Assembly: GCA_025454255.1 (NCBI GenBank)
Contig: JALOOU010000028.1
Coordinates: 1-47,362 of the forward strand
DNA: 47,362 nucleotides
Reading direction: 5' to 3'
Origin: Desulfobacterales bacterium
Lineage (GTDB): Bacteria; Desulfobacterota; Desulfobacteria; Desulfobacterales; SpSt-501
The first letter of the stretch is position 1; every line of letters starts with the position of its first letter. The notes beneath the pieces were generated by a model. The model was given only the letters and a program-made list of their open reading frames with translations. It had not been told where the DNA came from and made no database searches. Made by a program: the position numbers and the translations under genes. Shown in pieces: positions 28,198-36,347 of this stretch.

Positions 28198-28950
28198 TCA
28201 CTCTCCGCGCAGCCTCCAGCGGATGAGCTGTCTTTCGAAATCGACGGCGTAGTCGACCCGGCTCAGGAAATCCATGCCCAGAAGCCCCTGGTAGGCGGCC
28301 GGTTCGCCCTCGAAGGCGATCATGATCACCGCGACATCCCGGGCCTGGATCGGCCCCACCTGCATCAGGTCGAGCCGGCCGACCTCGGATACGACCGATT
28401 GCCCGCCCGCAAGCTTGGTCTGCCCCTTGGCGAGGCTCACCACGTTGAGGGCGGCGGCGAACCCGCGGTGCAGGACCGTGTGCGTGGCGCCGGTGTCGAG
28501 AATGAGACGGCCGCTCGCCTCCAGCCCCCCGTTTTTGAAATCCACCGGAACCAGGATCTGGTTGTTGGCGATGATGACCCGGCTCTCCATGCCCTTGAGG
28601 CGGGACTCGCGCTGCGCCTGGTCCCGGCGCTGGCGCTCGATCTCCGCCTGCTGACGCAGCTCCTCCAGATGGGACTCCGTGCGGCGCTGGTTTTCGCGGT
28701 CCAGCGCCTGCTGGCGCTCGGCCTCCGATCCCATGGCGCTGGCCTTCTCGGCCCCGGGCAGATGGTCGAATCGCTCGGCATAGCGCCCGGCCTGGCCTTG
28801 GTACTGCGCCGGAATTTTCCACAGCTCATCCACGAAGACAGCCCGGCCGTCCTTGTCGATGTATTTGTAGAACTCCGCCAGCGCGGGGAGGGCGAAGCAA
28901 AAAAGGGCCCCCAGCGCGACCAGCGCCCATCGCCTCGTTGCTCGATTCAT
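28198..28950 (-). CDS. exported retropepsin-like aspartyl protease with DUF4124 domain
   Basis: The 250-residue protein starts with a signal peptide (WALVALGALFCFALPALA, likely cleaved before EFYKYIDK). A DUF4124-like region (about 27-45, YKYIDKDGRAVFVDE) comes next, followed by a long charged coiled-coil stretch (about 60-122) and a retropepsin-like aspartyl protease domain (about 125-245). The catalytic Asp152 is in LDTGATHTVL, the hydrophobic-hydrophobic-glycine element is GLLGMDFL, and the flap would lie around SLAKGQTKLAGGQS. One such domain is half a pepsin site, so a dimer is expected. It should act in the periplasm. The ATG at 28950 overlaps the larE stop (ATGA), so the two are translationally coupled. 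Confidence 0.85.
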   Translation of the reverse strand: MNRATRRWALVALGALFCFALPALAEFYKYIDKDGRAVFVDELWKIPAQYQGQAGRYAERFDHLPGAEKASAMGSEAERQQALDRENQRRTESHLEELRQQAEIERQRRDQAQRESRLKGMESRVIIANNQILVPVDFKNGGLEASGRLILDTGATHTVLHRGFAAALNVVSLAKGQTKLAGGQSVVSEVGRLDLMQVGPIQARDVAVIMIAFEGEPAAYQGLLGMDFLSRVDYAVDFERQLIRWRLRGE

Positions 28951-29783
28951 TCGCCCCGTTTCCATTTCCCGGGCAGCGACCGGTTGAGGCTTCCGGTGGT
29001 GTAGCCTTCGATGTCGACCGCCACGTGGGTAAATCCGATCTCGCGCAGCCGCAGCAGGATGCGGCCCCGGGCGGGTTCGCGCAGCAGCCGGCCGGCGGCC
29101 CCGGCCGCAACCTCGATCCGCGCGACATCCCCGTGGTGCCGCACCCGGCAGTGCGCAAAACCAAGGTCTCTCAGGAAATCTTCGGCCGCCTCCACCATCC
29201 CCAGCGCCTGGACGGTGATCGGCGTGCCGTAGGGGATGCGCGACGCGAGGCAGGCCATGGAGGGCTTGTTCCAGTTCGGCAGCCTCATCCGCCGGGAGAG
29301 CTCCCGGATCTCGGCCTGGTTCAACCCGGCCGCCATCAGCGGCGCCTCCAGGCCGAGCTCCGCCGCCGCCTTGAGCCCGGGCCGGTAGTCGCCCAGATCA
29401 CCCGCGTGGGCGCCGTGGGCGACCCGCGCGATCCCCATCTGCGCCGCCGCCGCCCGCAGCTGGGCCATGACACTCTTCTTGCAGACGTAGCAGCGCTCGG
29501 GCGGGTTGGCGGTGAACTCCGCGAGGCTCATCTCCTGGGAGGGCACGACGACATGGCGCACCCCGAGGCAGCGCGCCAGCTCAACGGCGGCGGCGGTCTC
29601 GCGCGCGGGGTGCAGCGGCGAGCTGGCCGTGAGCGCCAAAACCCCCTCGCCGATGATGGCGCGGGCCATCGCCAGCAGGAAGGTGCTGTCCACCCCGCCG
29701 GAGAAGGCGACCGCCAGGCGCTCCCCGCCGGCGAGGAGCGCGGCCAGACGCTTTCGTTTTTCCGCAAGACCCCGATTTCCCAT
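28947..29783 (-). CDS. larE: ATP-dependent sacrificial sulfur transferase LarE
   Basis: This 278-residue PP-loop enzyme adds sulfur to the pyridine cofactor precursor of lactate racemase and related nickel-pincer enzymes. The nucleotide loop is AVAFSGGVDSTFL (about residues 24-36), and the signatures PPERCYVCKKS, WNKPSMACLASRIPYG and GMVEAAEDFLRDLG follow. The cysteines in RCYVCKK and MACLAS match the three-Cys layout reported for LarE proteins that use an iron-sulfur cluster rather than a single sacrificial Cys; this is inferred by eye. No larB, larC or larA is seen nearby, so the gene is on its own. ATG at 29783 has GGAG eight bases upstream; GTG at 29792 is the alternative. Confidence 0.9.
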   Translation of the reverse strand: MGNRGLAEKRKRLAALLAGGERLAVAFSGGVDSTFLLAMARAIIGEGVLALTASSPLHPARETAAAVELARCLGVRHVVVPSQEMSLAEFTANPPERCYVCKKSVMAQLRAAAAQMGIARVAHGAHAGDLGDYRPGLKAAAELGLEAPLMAAGLNQAEIRELSRRMRLPNWNKPSMACLASRIPYGTPITVQALGMVEAAEDFLRDLGFAHCRVRHHGDVARIEVAAGAAGRLLREPARGRILLRLREIGFTHVAVDIEGYTTGSLNRSLPGKWKRGE

Positions 29784-29821
29784 CGTCGTCACTCCGCTCC
29801 GGCGCAGGGCGCAGAATGGGG

Positions 29822-29850
29822 TTTACAAAAACCGCAACGTCCTTTATGGT
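29822..29850 (+). promoter_or_regulatory. promoter of the dpp-like operon
   Basis: TTTACA at 29822-29827 is followed by TATGGT at 29845-29850 after exactly 17 bases. The predicted start near 29857 leaves a leader of about 57 bases. A second AT-rich stretch, with TATAAG, lies at 29877-29882. Confidence 0.45.
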
Positions 29851-29913
29851 GGCTGTAACATCTTCGAATCTTTTCATTATAAGCTAAAACCGCCGGCAGC
29901 GCAAAGGAGTTTC

Positions 29914-32031
29914 GTGACCACGCGCCGATTCATGATCCTGTTGCCCCTGGGGCTGAGCCTGCTGTTGGCCCAATCCTACTTCTGGGTGCCGACCTACGAC
30001 CAGCAGGCCCGCGGCAACCCCGGCCGCCTGGAGGAGTACATCCAGGCCTCCATCGGCGATGCCGGCATCCTGAACCCCATCCTCTCGGCCGACTCGGCCA
30101 GCTCGGAAATCAACAACCTGGTCTTCGAGGGGCTGATTGACCGCGACGAAAACCTGCACTTCCGCGGCCGGGTGGCCGAATCCTGGGAAATCACCGAGGA
30201 GGCCTACTTCATCGTCAACGCATCCGCCCGGGTCCCCGGAGCGGAGGGCGCCGACGCCGATTCGATCCGGCGCCTGCTGGATGAGGCCCGCCGCTCAGCG
30301 CACGCCCGTACGCCGGAGCTTCAGCAAACCCTTGCCAACATCCGCTCCGTCGCGGTCGAGCCGGCCCGCCGCTACGAGCTGACCCGGCCGCGTGCCGGAG
30401 GAGGCGAGCCGCTGCGCATCGACGTGGATGCCCCGGCCCGGATCAAGCTCACCCTGGCCGAGGTGGATATGGATCTCTTCGCCCGCCTCACCGAGATCCT
30501 GGGGCCGGAGTACTTCGAACGGCCGGCCCCGGAGAGCCGCCTGCGCACCCCCCAGCCCATCGATGCCAAGGAGCTCGCCGCGCTCGCCGCCGAGCTCCTG
30601 CCGGCGACCGAGCACAACCCGGTCATCGAATTCCGCCTGCGCCCGGGGGTCCGGTTCCACGACGGCCGTCCGGTGCGGGCCGAGGACGTCAAGTTCACCT
30701 ACGAGGCCATCATGGACCCGCGCAACCTCTCCCCGCGGGTGGCGGACTACGAACCGGTAAAGAGCGTCGAAGTCCTCGACCCGCTGCGGCTGCGCATCGT
30801 CTACAAACGCCTCTACTCACCGGCCATCGGCACCTGGGCCATGGGGATCCTGCCCGCCCATCTGCTGGACGCCGACGCCCTGCGCCGGGAGGCGGCGGCC
30901 TCCGGACAGAACCCCGCCGCCATGACGATGCGCCAGAGCGCCTTCAACCGGTGGCCGGTCGGCTGCGGCCCCTTCGTTTTCCGGGAGTGGAAGTCCGACC
31001 AGTACATTTTTCTCGATCGGTTTGAAGACTACTGGGAGGGACCACCCAACTACCGCAGCTACGCCTATCGGATCATCCCGGATCTCCTCACCCAGGAGAT
31101 GGAGTTCTACGCCGGAACGATCGACGCTTACGGCGTCCAACCCCACCAGGCGGAGCGCCTTTCCCAGGACCCCCGCTTCCAGAGCTTTTCCGGCACCTCC
31201 TTCAGCTACGCCTATATCGGCTACAACCTCCGGCGGCCGCCCTTCGACGACCTGCGCGTGCGGCGCGCGCTCACGATGGCGCTCGACGTGGAGAAGATCA
31301 TCCGCTTCGTCCTCTACCAACAGGGGGAGCGCACGACCGGCCCTTTCCTGAAGCAGACCGACTTTTACAACCCGGAGGTCGCCCCCGTGCCCTACGACCC
31401 GTCCGGGGCCGTCGCCCTGCTTGCCGAAGCCGGGTGGCGGCCCGGCCCCGGCGGCCGCCTCGAAAAGGAGGGCCGCCCCCTGCAGTTCACCCTCATCAGC
31501 AACAGCGGCAACGACACCCGCAAATCGATCCTCGCCATCGCCCAGGACTCCTGGAAGCAGCTCGGCATCGATGTCCGCACGGACCTCGTGGAATGGTCGG
31601 TGTTCATCAAGGAGCGGGTGAACAAGCTCGACTTCGATGCCCTGGTGCTCGGCTGGTCCATGGGCATCGACCCGGACCTCTTCCAGATCTGGCACTCCAG
31701 CCAGACCGGGCCCCACCAGCTGAACTTCGTCGGATACGCAAACCCGGAGGCGGATGAGCTCATCCTTCGGATCCGCCAGGAGTTCAACCACGAACGGCTG
31801 GTCGACTACTGCCGCCGGCTGCACGCCATCATCGCCCACGACCAGCCCTACACGTTTCTGTATGTTCCGCGCTGGACCGCGATTTTGGACCGGCGCATCG
31901 TGATCCGCGAAACCGATTCTGCCGGAGGGCACCGCTACCGGCCGATCACCGCCACCCGGACGGGCAACCACATGTTCCACTTCAACCAGTGGATCCGCCT
32001 GGCGGACATGCCGGTGTTCACTAGTCGGTAA
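29914..32031 (+). CDS. peptide ABC transporter substrate-binding protein with large insertion
   Basis: The 705-residue protein belongs to the SBP_bac_5 (DppA/OppA) family and should capture peptides in the periplasm. It has an N-terminal membrane-spanning signal (RRFMILLPLGLSLLLAQSYF) without an evident lipobox Cys, then LEEYIQASIGDAGILNPILS and LVFEGLIDRDEN. The conserved RLRPGVRFHDGRPVRAEDVK element sits at residue 241 instead of about 100, because roughly 140 extra residues (about 95-238) are inserted after VAESWEI; the insert is acidic and helix-rich. The rest (FVGYANPEADELI, DQPYTFLY) is canonical. Start at GTG 29914: AAAGGAG lies four bases upstream. Family members are usually 500-550 residues. 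Confidence 0.88.
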   Translation: MTTRRFMILLPLGLSLLLAQSYFWVPTYDQQARGNPGRLEEYIQASIGDAGILNPILSADSASSEINNLVFEGLIDRDENLHFRGRVAESWEITEEAYFIVNASARVPGAEGADADSIRRLLDEARRSAHARTPELQQTLANIRSVAVEPARRYELTRPRAGGGEPLRIDVDAPARIKLTLAEVDMDLFARLTEILGPEYFERPAPESRLRTPQPIDAKELAALAAELLPATEHNPVIEFRLRPGVRFHDGRPVRAEDVKFTYEAIMDPRNLSPRVADYEPVKSVEVLDPLRLRIVYKRLYSPAIGTWAMGILPAHLLDADALRREAAASGQNPAAMTMRQSAFNRWPVGCGPFVFREWKSDQYIFLDRFEDYWEGPPNYRSYAYRIIPDLLTQEMEFYAGTIDAYGVQPHQAERLSQDPRFQSFSGTSFSYAYIGYNLRRPPFDDLRVRRALTMALDVEKIIRFVLYQQGERTTGPFLKQTDFYNPEVAPVPYDPSGAVALLAEAGWRPGPGGRLEKEGRPLQFTLISNSGNDTRKSILAIAQDSWKQLGIDVRTDLVEWSVFIKERVNKLDFDALVLGWSMGIDPDLFQIWHSSQTGPHQLNFVGYANPEADELILRIRQEFNHERLVDYCRRLHAIIAHDQPYTFLYVPRWTAILDRRIVIRETDSAGGHRYRPITATRTGNHMFHFNQWIRLADMPVFTSR

Positions 32032-32253
32032 CGCGCAACGCAAAAAGCCGTAGCGCCGAGTCGGCGCCGGAGAAAAAGAGGCGGCGCGCAGCGAATGAAA
32101 CGAAAAGGCCGGAGCGGAAAGCCGAAGTCGGATTGAAACCAACGCGCGCAGGATACGCTCAGCTCCGGGTGCGGCGTGGAGCTGCGGCTCGGAACGCGGA
32201 GGCCGTCGGATCGGAGTGAACATGAACCGGAACCCGGAACAGGTGCAACACTT

Positions 32254-33143
32254 ATGATCGCCTTCATCGGCCGCAGTCTGGTCCAGAAAATCGTGACCCT
32301 CTTCTTCGTGTCGATCATCTCCTTTGCGATCATCCACCTGGCGCCGGGGGAGCCGAGCCAGGTCGACCCCCTCAACCCCAAGTTCACCCCCGAAATGGTG
32401 GAGCGCTTCCGCGCCGCCTTCCACCTGGACAAGCCCCTGGCGCTCCAGTACCTGCTCTTCTACCGCGACCTTCTCACGGGGAAAAGCGTCTCCTGGAAAG
32501 ACAATCAGCCCGTCCTCGCAAAGATCGTCGAGCGGTTCTGGAACAGCCTGCCCCTCTTCATCGTGGGCACCCTGATCACCTGGACCATCTCCTTTCCGGT
32601 CGGGATCCGCTCCGCGGTCCACCGCGGGGGGCTCTATGACCGCAGCGCCACCTTCATCGCCTACGTCCTGATATCGATCCCGGGCTTCTTCTTCGCCTAC
32701 GTCCTCATCATCCTGGTCGTGACCTATCTCCAGGTGTCGGTCATCGGGATGCAGACCTTCGGCCTGTGGGACGTCCCCTGGCTGTCCTATCCCGATACGT
32801 GCGCGGCCAGATGCTCGAGGTGGAGGGGCAGGACTACGTGCGCACGGCGCGGGCGAAAGGGTTGCCCTGGGAGATGGTGCACTACAAGCATGCCCTGCGC
32901 AACGCCCTTTTGCCCTTCGTCACCATGTTCGGCCTGGTGCTGCCCGGTCTGATCGGCGGCTCGGTGATCATCGAATCGATCTTCTCGTGGCCCGGCATGG
33001 GCCGCATGGCGTATGAAGCCATCCTGGCCCGGGATTACCCGCTCATCCTGACCATCAACTTCATCGCCGCCGTGCTGGTGCTGATCGGGACCTTCATCTC
33101 CGATCTGCTCTACGTCATCGTGGACCCGAGGATCCGCCTGTGA
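32254..33143 (+). pseudogene. DppB-type peptide ABC permease, internally deleted and frameshifted
   Basis: The gene encodes the first permease subunit, but two frames are needed. From 32254 to about 32790 frame 1 gives MIAFIGRSLVQKIVTLFFVSI through [11 protein letters not shown], with IISFAIIHLAPGEP, the glycosaminoglycan-free periplasmic loop and helices 1-4. From about 32785 the other frame gives [27 protein letters not shown], the EAA-like loop, and the last helices to VDPRIRL at 33143. Between the two, the segment normally linking GMQTFG to LSRYVRGQ, about 30-40 residues, is missing. Together this looks like an out-of-frame deletion near 32785-32795. The protein would be non-functional unless this is an assembly error. 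It lies between the binding protein and DppC. Confidence 0.75.
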
Positions 33144-33158
33144 AGCCCCTCCGACCGC

Positions 33159-34307
33159 TTGCCGCCCGCCGGCCTGGAAGAGCCATCGGCCCCGCACCGC
33201 ACCCGGTTCGCGGAGTTCTGGATCCTCTTTCGCCGAAACCGCCTGGCCCTGGCCGGGCTTGCGGTCTTCATCGGCTTCTTTGCCGTCGCCCTGGCAGGGC
33301 TCTTCCTCACCTCCGGCGACCGGCCGCTGTTCGACCCGGCCATGGTGCGTCTTCCCGAAAAGCTGCGCCCGCCGCTGGCCGCCCCCCGGCTCGATCTACT
33401 CTCCCCGAACCAGGCCCCCCCTTTCGGGGTCTACCTCTTCGGCACCGACGATCTGGGCCGCGACGTATTCTCCCGCATGCTCCAGGGGGCCTGGGTATCG
33501 CTCACCGTGGGGTTCGTGGCCGTCGGGATCGCCGTCCTCATCGGCATCTTTTTCGGAGCGATCGCAGGCTATTACGGCCACCGGCCTATCTGCCTGGAGC
33601 AGGTGCTGATCACGGTGGCCCTGACCGGCGGCGGCCTTCTCTTGGCCGCCGGCCGGCCTGCCGCCGGGACGGCCCTGCTGGTTCTCGGCCATGCCTGGCT
33701 TTTCTTCGCACTCTCGCCCTGGGGATTCCGCCGCTGGAGCGCGCCGCCCCGCCCGGTGCGGCTGCTCCTCGGCCGGGTCATGCGGGTGGATACCCTGATC
33801 ATGCGCTTTGTCGACATCATGCTCTGCTTCCCGAGCTTTTTCCTGATTCTGACCGTCGTGGCCCTGCTGCCGGCCAGCATCTACACCATCATGATCGTCA
33901 TCGGGCTGACCAGCTGGGAGGGCACCACGCGCTTCGTGCGGGCGGAGTTCCTGACGCTGCGCGAGCTCGATTTCGTGGCGGCGGCCCGGGCGCTGGGCCT
34001 GAGCGATTTTCGCATCATTTTCCACCACATCACCCCGAACGCCATCGCACCCGTGCTGGTCTCGGCCACCATCGGCATCGCCTCGGCCATCCTGACCGAG
34101 GCCGGGTTGAGCTTTCTCGGCTTCGGGGTGCCGCCGCCGCACGCCACCTGGGGCAACATCCTCTCCGACGGCAAGCGCTTCATTTTCGACGCGCCGTGGC
34201 TGACCTTCATCCCCGGGGTGACCATCCTGCTGGTGGTGCTGGCGTTCAACCTCTTCGGCGAGGGGCTGAGGGACATCCTCAACCCCCGTCTGCGCGAACG
34301 GCGCTGA
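33159..34307 (+). CDS. DppC-type peptide ABC permease with inserted helices
   Basis: This 382-residue inner-membrane permease has the N-terminal OppC_N segment RNRLALAGLAVFIGFFAVAL, the FGTDDLGRDVFSRMLQGA motif (about residues 95-111) and the coupling EAA loop FVAAARALGLSDFRIIFHHITPNA. Family members have about 300 residues; here about 65 residues (about 141-208), including two hydrophobic stretches, are inserted between AGYYG and DTLIMRFVDIML. The only in-frame start is TTG at 33159 with no ribosome site. A better start would be the GTG at 33140, which overlaps the DppB stop, but it is in another frame, so one base may be lost or gained between 33140 and 33210. Confidence 0.8.
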   Translation: MPPAGLEEPSAPHRTRFAEFWILFRRNRLALAGLAVFIGFFAVALAGLFLTSGDRPLFDPAMVRLPEKLRPPLAAPRLDLLSPNQAPPFGVYLFGTDDLGRDVFSRMLQGAWVSLTVGFVAVGIAVLIGIFFGAIAGYYGHRPICLEQVLITVALTGGGLLLAAGRPAAGTALLVLGHAWLFFALSPWGFRRWSAPPRPVRLLLGRVMRVDTLIMRFVDIMLCFPSFFLILTVVALLPASIYTIMIVIGLTSWEGTTRFVRAEFLTLRELDFVAAARALGLSDFRIIFHHITPNAIAPVLVSATIGIASAILTEAGLSFLGFGVPPPHATWGNILSDGKRFIFDAPWLTFIPGVTILLVVLAFNLFGEGLRDILNPRLRERR

Positions 34308-34318
34308 GGGGGCGCGCT

Positions 34319-35308
34319 ATGACCGCCGCCGGCCCGATGGTGCTGTCCGTCGAAAACCTCAGCGTCCATTTCCATGGCGAGGAGGAGATCGCGCGCGCGG
34401 TGGACGGGGTGGATTTCGAGGTGAGGCGCAGAGAGAACGTCTGCCTGGTAGGCGAATCCGGCTGCGGCAAGACCGTTTCGGCCCTGGCCGTTCTGGGCCT
34501 CGTCCCCTGCCCCCCCGGCCGCGTGACCGGCGGCCGCATCGCCTTCAACGCGGAGAACCTGCTCGCCTACGACGACGCGCAGATGGAATCCATCCGCGGC
34601 AAGCGCATCGGCATGGTGTTCCAGGAGCCGCTCACATCGCTCAACCCGGTGCTGACGATCGGCGAGCAGGTCGCCGAACCGCTGCAGGTCCACACGGACC
34701 TCGGCGCGCCCGAGATCCGCGATGCCTGCGTGCAGCTGCTCCAGGATGTCGGCATCGACCGGCCCGCGGAGCGCCTCAACGACTACCCGCACCAGTTGAG
34801 CGGAGGCCAGCGCCAGCGGGTGATGATCGCCATGGCGCTCGCCTGCGGCCCGGAGCTCCTGATCGCAGACGAACCCACCACGGCGCTCGACGTCACCATC
34901 CAGGCCCAGATCCTGACGCTGCTCACGAGGCTTCAGACCGCCCGCGGCATGGCGGTGCTCTACATCACCCACGACCTGGGGGTGGTGTCCCAGATCGCCG
35001 ACCGGGTCTATGTGATGTATGCCGGGCTGATCGTCGAGCACGGCCCTGTCGTCACGATCCTGCGCGAGCCCCGCCACCCTTACACCCAGGCCCTTCTGGC
35101 GTCGCTCCCCCACCGCCGCAAACGCGGCGCACGGCTCTACAGCATCCCGGGCGCGGTGCCGCACCCGGCGCATAAGCCGCCGGGCTGCCCGTTCCACCCG
35201 CGCTGCGAAAGGGCCATCGCCCGCTGCCGCACCGAACACCCGCTCCTCTGCGCCTTCGCGGACGGACATGCGGCACGCTGCCCGGTGGCCGCCGGCCTGT
35301 GGAGATGA
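34319..35308 (+). CDS. peptide ABC transporter ATP-binding protein (DppD-like)
   Basis: The 329-residue cytoplasmic ATPase powers the permease. Walker A GESGCGKT (about residue 43), Q-loop region [12 protein letters not shown], signature [15 protein letters not shown], Walker [13 protein letters not shown] and H-loop THDLGVV are all intact. The C-terminal oligopeptide-transporter extension has the cysteine-bearing [15 protein letters not shown] motif, found in the DppD/OppD branch, where the Cys may bind an iron-sulfur cluster. The ATG at 34319 follows the DppC stop by 11 bases. It is paired with the next ATPase, 4 bases downstream. Confidence 0.93.
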   Translation: MTAAGPMVLSVENLSVHFHGEEEIARAVDGVDFEVRRRENVCLVGESGCGKTVSALAVLGLVPCPPGRVTGGRIAFNAENLLAYDDAQMESIRGKRIGMVFQEPLTSLNPVLTIGEQVAEPLQVHTDLGAPEIRDACVQLLQDVGIDRPAERLNDYPHQLSGGQRQRVMIAMALACGPELLIADEPTTALDVTIQAQILTLLTRLQTARGMAVLYITHDLGVVSQIADRVYVMYAGLIVEHGPVVTILREPRHPYTQALLASLPHRRKRGARLYSIPGAVPHPAHKPPGCPFHPRCERAIARCRTEHPLLCAFADGHAARCPVAAGLWR

Positions 35309-35312
35309 CCCG

Positions 35313-36344
35313 ATGAGCACCGATGCAGCCCGGCCGGCGGAGATCCTGAGAGTCGAAGGGTTGAAGAAATCCTTCCCCGTGCGCAGAGGCTTCCTGCAGC
35401 GCACCACCGGCCACGTGCGCGCCGTGGACGGGGCGTCGCTCGCGCTCGGCCGCGGGAAAACCCTGGGCCTCGTGGGCGAGAGCGGCTGCGGCAAGAGCAC
35501 CCTGGCGCGGATGATCCTCAAGCTGCTGCCGAGCGACGGCGGCCGGATCCTCTTCGACGGCAGCGACATCTCCGACTGGCCCGAGGCCCGGATGAAGCCC
35601 CTGCGCCGCCGGATCCAGATCGTGTTCCAGGACCCCTACGGCTCGCTCAACCCGCGCATGAGCGTGGGCCAGATCCTGGCCGAGGGGCTGCGCACGGTCG
35701 GGGTGCGGGAGCGCCGCGCCGCATCCCGGGAGACCGAGCGGCTGCTCGGCCTCGTCGGCCTCTCCGCGCGCGCCGTGGAACGCTACCCCCACGAGTTCAG
35801 CGGCGGCCAGCGCCAGCGCATCGGCATCGCGCGCGCGCTCAGCGTGGGGCCCGCGCTCGTGATCTGCGACGAGCCGGTCTCGGCCCTCGACGTCTCGATC
35901 CAGGCCCAGATCATCAACCTGCTCAAGGACCTTCAGGACCGGCTGGGCTTGAGCTACCTCTTCATCACCCACGACCTGAACGTGGTCGGCTACCTCTGCC
36001 ACCGGGTGGCGGTGATGTACCGGGGCCGCATCGTGGAGGAGGCCGACGCCGAGGAGCTGTTCGCAAACCCGCTCCACCCTTACACGCACACGCTCCTCGC
36101 GGCGGTCCCCGACATCGACACCCCCAGAGCCCCCGCGCCGCAAGGCGCGCCGGCGGACCTGCCGGAGGAGCGGGCCGCCCCTGCGGAGGGCTGCCGGTTC
36201 CACCCCCGCTGCCCGCAGGGCGAAACGCGCTGCCGGAGCTACGACGAGCAGTGGGTCCGTGTCGGCGAGGACCACCGGGTGCGCTGCTGGAAGGCGCCGG
36301 TGTGGGATGGCGGTGGGGGAGGGAAAAAACCGGTGGAGACTTGA
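35313..36344 (+). CDS. peptide ABC transporter ATP-binding protein (DppF-like)
   Basis: The second 343-residue ATPase of the transporter. Walker A GESGCGKSTL near residue 57, IVFQDPYGSLNPRMSVGQI after the Q-loop, signature FSGGQRQRIGIARAL, Walker B LVICDEPVSALDVS, and THDLNVVGYLC are intact. The C-terminal extension contains CRFHPRCPQGETRCRS, the OppF/DppF cysteine motif. The ATG at 35313 has GGAG eight bases upstream and lies four bases after the DppD-like stop. The N-terminal LKKSFPVRRGFLQRTTGHVRAVDG is typical of the DppF branch. Confidence 0.93.
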   Translation: MSTDAARPAEILRVEGLKKSFPVRRGFLQRTTGHVRAVDGASLALGRGKTLGLVGESGCGKSTLARMILKLLPSDGGRILFDGSDISDWPEARMKPLRRRIQIVFQDPYGSLNPRMSVGQILAEGLRTVGVRERRAASRETERLLGLVGLSARAVERYPHEFSGGQRQRIGIARALSVGPALVICDEPVSALDVSIQAQIINLLKDLQDRLGLSYLFITHDLNVVGYLCHRVAVMYRGRIVEEADAEELFANPLHPYTHTLLAAVPDIDTPRAPAPQGAPADLPEERAAPAEGCRFHPRCPQGETRCRSYDEQWVRVGEDHRVRCWKAPVWDGGGGGKKPVET

Positions 36345-36347
36345 TGC

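Noticed and set aside
32032..32253. Small gene between the binding protein and DppB
   Set aside because: The 220 bases hold only imperfect repeated words and a weak ribosome site near the DppB start; the open frame is not conserved-looking.
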